Assembly: GCA_030681895.1 (NCBI GenBank)
Contig: JAUXRI010000168.1
Span: forward strand, 1 to 34,063
DNA: 34,063 nucleotides
Reading direction: 5' to 3'
Origin: Myxococcales bacterium
GTDB taxonomy: Bacteria > Myxococcota > Myxococcia > Myxococcales > Myxococcaceae
Part shown: piece by piece, positions 32,297 through 34,063 of the stretch
Numbering within the stretch: position 1 is the first letter of the stretch
Layout of the letters: each line of letters starts with the position of its first letter
Notes under the pieces: model-generated
Seen by the model: only the letters and a program-made list of their open reading frames with translations
What the model was told of the DNA's origin: nothing
Database searches by the model: none
Translations under genes and position numbers: made by a program

Positions 32297-33109
32297 ATGC
32301 TCAAAGGCAAGACCCCGCTCCTCGTCGCTCTCGCGCTCGGCCTCATCGCTGGCGTCATCGCCTACTCGGCCGTGCGCAAGAAGGAGATGGACGTGCGCAA
32401 GGGCTGGAACCTGGTGCCCGTCGTCGTCGCCGCCGTCGACCTGAGCGAAGGCAGCGTGGTGACGATGGAGATGATCAGCCAACGCTCCATTCCCGAGCAG
32501 TTCGTCACCTCGTCGATCGTCAAGCCCGACTCGGCCTCGTACATCGTGAACCAGAAGGTGCTGGTGCCGCTGCAGGCCGGCGACCCGCTGCTGTGGAGCC
32601 AGTTCGAGACGACGAAGGCCGCCGAGCGCCTGTCGACGAAGGTGATGAAGAAGGCTCGCGCGATCACCATCGAGACCAAAGGCGCGCAGTCGGTCGGCGG
32701 CTGGGTGCGGCCGAACGATCACGTCGACATCATCGGCACCTTCAAGGATCCGGGCACCGGAGAGCAGGTCGCCGTCACGCTCATGCAGAACGTCATCGTG
32801 CTCGCGACCGGGAAGATCACCGGCACCACCAACATCAACCTCGTGCCCGATGGTCAGCGCGAGTACGCAAACGTCTCGCTGCTGGTGATTCCGGAAGAGG
32901 CAGAGATCCTCACGCTCGCGCAAGAGCTCGGCGCGCTGACGCTCTCACTGCGCAACGAAGACGACATCGACGTCGGCACCCAGCGCAACCACCACACCAC
33001 CATCCGAACCCTCTTCGATGGCGAGCGCATGGCCCTGGTGCAGAAGGAGCGCCTCACCCGCATCACCATCATCCGCAACACCAGTGTCAGCCACGAGGAG
33101 GCCCGATGA
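32297..33109 (+). CDS. CpaB-like SAF-domain membrane protein, leaderless paralog
   Basis: A 270-residue paralog of the protein at 29331, without the 60-residue cytoplasmic leader: it starts 'MLKGKTPLLVALALGLIAGV', directly at the membrane helix. Periplasmic CpaB/SAF domain as in the paralog ('VVVAAVDLSEGSVVTMEMI', 'GWVRPNDHVDIIGTF'). By hand count, 14 of 196 residues differ in the core; the last 45 residues diverge. CpaB proteins help assemble Flp/Tad pili in the periplasm, but no other tad gene is in view. AAGGA lies nine bases before the ATG. The stop overlaps the next start (ATGA). Confidence 0.9.
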   Translation: MLKGKTPLLVALALGLIAGVIAYSAVRKKEMDVRKGWNLVPVVVAAVDLSEGSVVTMEMISQRSIPEQFVTSSIVKPDSASYIVNQKVLVPLQAGDPLLWSQFETTKAAERLSTKVMKKARAITIETKGAQSVGGWVRPNDHVDIIGTFKDPGTGEQVAVTLMQNVIVLATGKITGTTNINLVPDGQREYANVSLLVIPEEAEILTLAQELGALTLSLRNEDDIDVGTQRNHHTTIRTLFDGERMALVQKERLTRITIIRNTSVSHEEAR

Positions 33110-33354
33110 TCGCCCTGCTCGTCGCCGCGTTGACCGCCAGCTCGACCCTGGCGGCGCTGTGGCCGTTGATGCGCTCCGAGGTGCCGCGGTTCGAGTTCGT
33201 CATGCGGGAGCCCTCAGCACCGGCGCCGCGGACGCAGCACAAGGCGTGCAACACCCGGATCACCATCATCCGCAAGACGCCGAAGCCGGGGACCGTCACG
33301 AAAGGGTGCTCCTCCGCTCGCAAGCGCCCGTGTGTTCGCCGTCGCCGCTGGTGA
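33106..33354 (+). CDS. Small basic secreted protein coupled to cpaB-like gene
   Basis: An 82-residue exported protein starting in an ATGA overlap with the cpaB-like gene. The signal peptide is 'MIALLVAALTASSTLA'; the mature part is very basic with three cysteines and ends 'RKRPCVRRRRW'. Its 'NTRITIIRKT' repeats the tail of the preceding protein ('LTRITIIRNT'), and the DNA of this block matches at 24 of 27 bases (33056-33082 against 33253-33279). It may have arisen from a partial duplication of the upstream 3' end. No family recognised. Confidence 0.65.
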   Translation: MIALLVAALTASSTLAALWPLMRSEVPRFEFVMREPSAPAPRTQHKACNTRITIIRKTPKPGTVTKGCSSARKRPCVRRRRW

Positions 33355-33406
33355 CACCGCCTGTCGACACTGCCGGCCCATGACTTCCGAACGCAGCCGT
33401 GATTTC

Positions 33407-33429
33407 CGGTGAGACCCGTCGTCTCGCCG
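33407..33429. terminator. Hairpin after the cpaB-like operon
   Basis: CGGTGAGAC and GTCTCGCCG form a nine-base-pair stem with one G-T wobble and a five-base loop (CCGTC). It lies between the small secreted protein gene and the lipoprotein gene. No U-tract follows, so it may be a terminator of the GC-rich type or a leader hairpin of the lipoprotein mRNA. Confidence 0.4.
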
Positions 33430-33452
33430 CGCGTCTGCTGTCCGGAGGCTCC

Positions 33453-34063
33453 ATGATCCGCTGGTTGGCAGTTGCCGTGTTGGCGTCCGCGAGCGCGTGT
33501 TCCCCGCCCGTGATGAAGCGCTGTGGCCCTACGACCTGCGCGGGGTGCTGCACGCCCGAAGACACCTGCTCGCAGTTCGGCTCGGCGAGCGCGTGCGGCT
33601 CCGGCGGACGGGAATGCCAGCGGTGCTCGCCGACCGAGACGTGTCTGGCGGGCTCGTGCTCGTTCACGTCGTTCGGTACCGGTGGTGGCTCGTCGAGTGG
33701 TGGAGGCGTGGCAGGCGGGCAGGGCGGCGGCGCGGCCGGTGGCTCCACGGCAGGCGGGTCCACAGCAGGCGGGTCCACAGCAGGCGGGTCGACGGCAGGT
33801 GGCTCGACGGCAGGCGGGTCGGCCGGTGGCTCGGCGGGCGGCGCGGCAGCTGGTGGAACGGCAGGCGGCTCCGTCGGCGACGGTGGGCTCATCTGCCAGC
33901 CACAGGGTGTGCAGTGCGGCTTCAGCGAACAGTGCTGCGCGGGGCTCGCGTGTGAGAACGGCACCTGCGAGCCGGTGAACTGCGTGATGGATCGCTGCGG
34001 CGCGGGCTTCGCGGCAGGTGGCTGTTGCTCCCGCGCGGCGTTCTGCGGCATCGCGCCCGGGGC
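33453..34063 (+). CDS. Cys-rich lipoprotein with GGSTA linker, 5' part
   Basis: The frame opens at ATG 33453 (GGAGG four bases upstream) and stays open to the end of the window, 203 codons. The signal peptide 'MIRWLAVAVLASASAC' ends in a lipobox-like ASAC (Cys16), so this is a probable lipoprotein. Two cysteine-rich blocks (about residues 24-69 and 150 onward, with CC pairs such as 'CAGCCTPEDTC' and 'SEQCCAGLACENGTC') flank a low-complexity linker of Gly, Ser, Thr and Ala. The cysteine blocks resemble disulfide-knotted modules common in myxobacterial surface proteins. Function unknown; C-terminus not in view. Confidence 0.85.
   Translation, partial: MIRWLAVAVLASASACSPPVMKRCGPTTCAGCCTPEDTCSQFGSASACGSGGRECQRCSPTETCLAGSCSFTSFGTGGGSSSGGGVAGGQGGGAAGGSTAGGSTAGGSTAGGSTAGGSTAGGSAGGSAGGAAAGGTAGGSVGDGGLICQPQGVQCGFSEQCCAGLACENGTCEPVNCVMDRCGAGFAAGGCCSRAAFCGIAPG
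33738..33812 (+). repeat. 15-base tandem repeat encoding five GGSTA units
   Basis: Five consecutive 15-base units each encode Gly-Gly-Ser-Thr-Ala; codon choice varies between units (TCC/TCG, ACG/ACA). They lie in the linker of the lipoprotein gene and continue as imperfect GGSA units. Repeats of this kind change in number easily. Confidence 0.95.

Noticed and set aside
29331..33109. A Flp/Tad pilus assembly locus.
   Set aside because: Only CpaB-like genes are present; no prepilin, secretin, TadA ATPase or TadB/TadC genes are found in the window.
33738..33812. GGSTA repeats as a regulatory or recombination element.
   Set aside because: They stay in frame and encode a flexible linker between cysteine-rich modules, a common design in myxobacterial lipoproteins.

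Overview
This window is GC-rich chromosomal DNA from a Gram-negative bacterium, most likely a member of the Myxococcota (myxobacteria or relatives). The reasons are: a transmembrane Hanks-type Ser/Thr kinase with an HRDATPDN-type catalytic loop; a very large choice-of-anchor-D lipoprotein; a Cys-rich lipoprotein with a Gly-Gly-Ser-Thr-Ala linker; an ECF sigma factor paired with a protein starting with a 'DPELDALE' anti-sigma-type leader; and heavy G/C bias at third codon positions. No rRNA, tRNA, CRISPR array, prophage or insertion sequence was recognised. Genes are packed tightly and no gene-free stretch exceeds about 190 bases.

Layout. (1) 1-5133 is a sulfur and electron-transfer block: the 3' end of an NrfD/PsrC-type quinol-interacting membrane subunit, two YeeE/YedE-type sulfur transporters (the second fused to a rhodanese-like domain without its cysteine), then on the minus strand an eleven-heme cytochrome c directly downstream of an RlmM-type rRNA methyltransferase. 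(2) 5204-7404 holds a GNAT acetyltransferase, a decayed nucleotidyltransferase locus and an arylamine N-acetyltransferase. (3) 7391-13502 holds the 1027-residue lipoprotein and, divergently, secA. (4) 13519-19935 is a minus-strand string with 4-base overlaps at several junctions: Ser/Thr kinase, pabA, pabB, a DUF695-like protein, a pabC-like gene and mmuM. It should make p-aminobenzoate for folate and methylate homocysteine. (5) 20080-21926 holds rnz, a two-gene nucleotidyltransferase cassette and a 29-base tandem repeat built from the end of that cassette. (6) 21925-27557 (minus strand) holds an S9 peptidase, two secreted proteins, an atypical zinc-finger SDR and a two-gene cassette of small unknown proteins. 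(7) 27744-34063 holds a Tat-exported extradiol dioxygenase, an ECF sigma factor overlapping a CpaB-like membrane protein with an anti-sigma-type N-terminus, several small membrane proteins, a second CpaB paralog with a small basic secreted protein, and a Cys-rich lipoprotein running off the end.

The most striking candidate for an undescribed system is in region 7: a sigma factor whose predicted partner joins an anti-sigma-like cytoplasmic leader to a membrane anchor and a periplasmic CpaB/SAF domain, with a second CpaB paralog 2 kb away that lacks the leader. The functional reading is inference; the gene overlap, the domain order and the paralogy are visible in the sequence.
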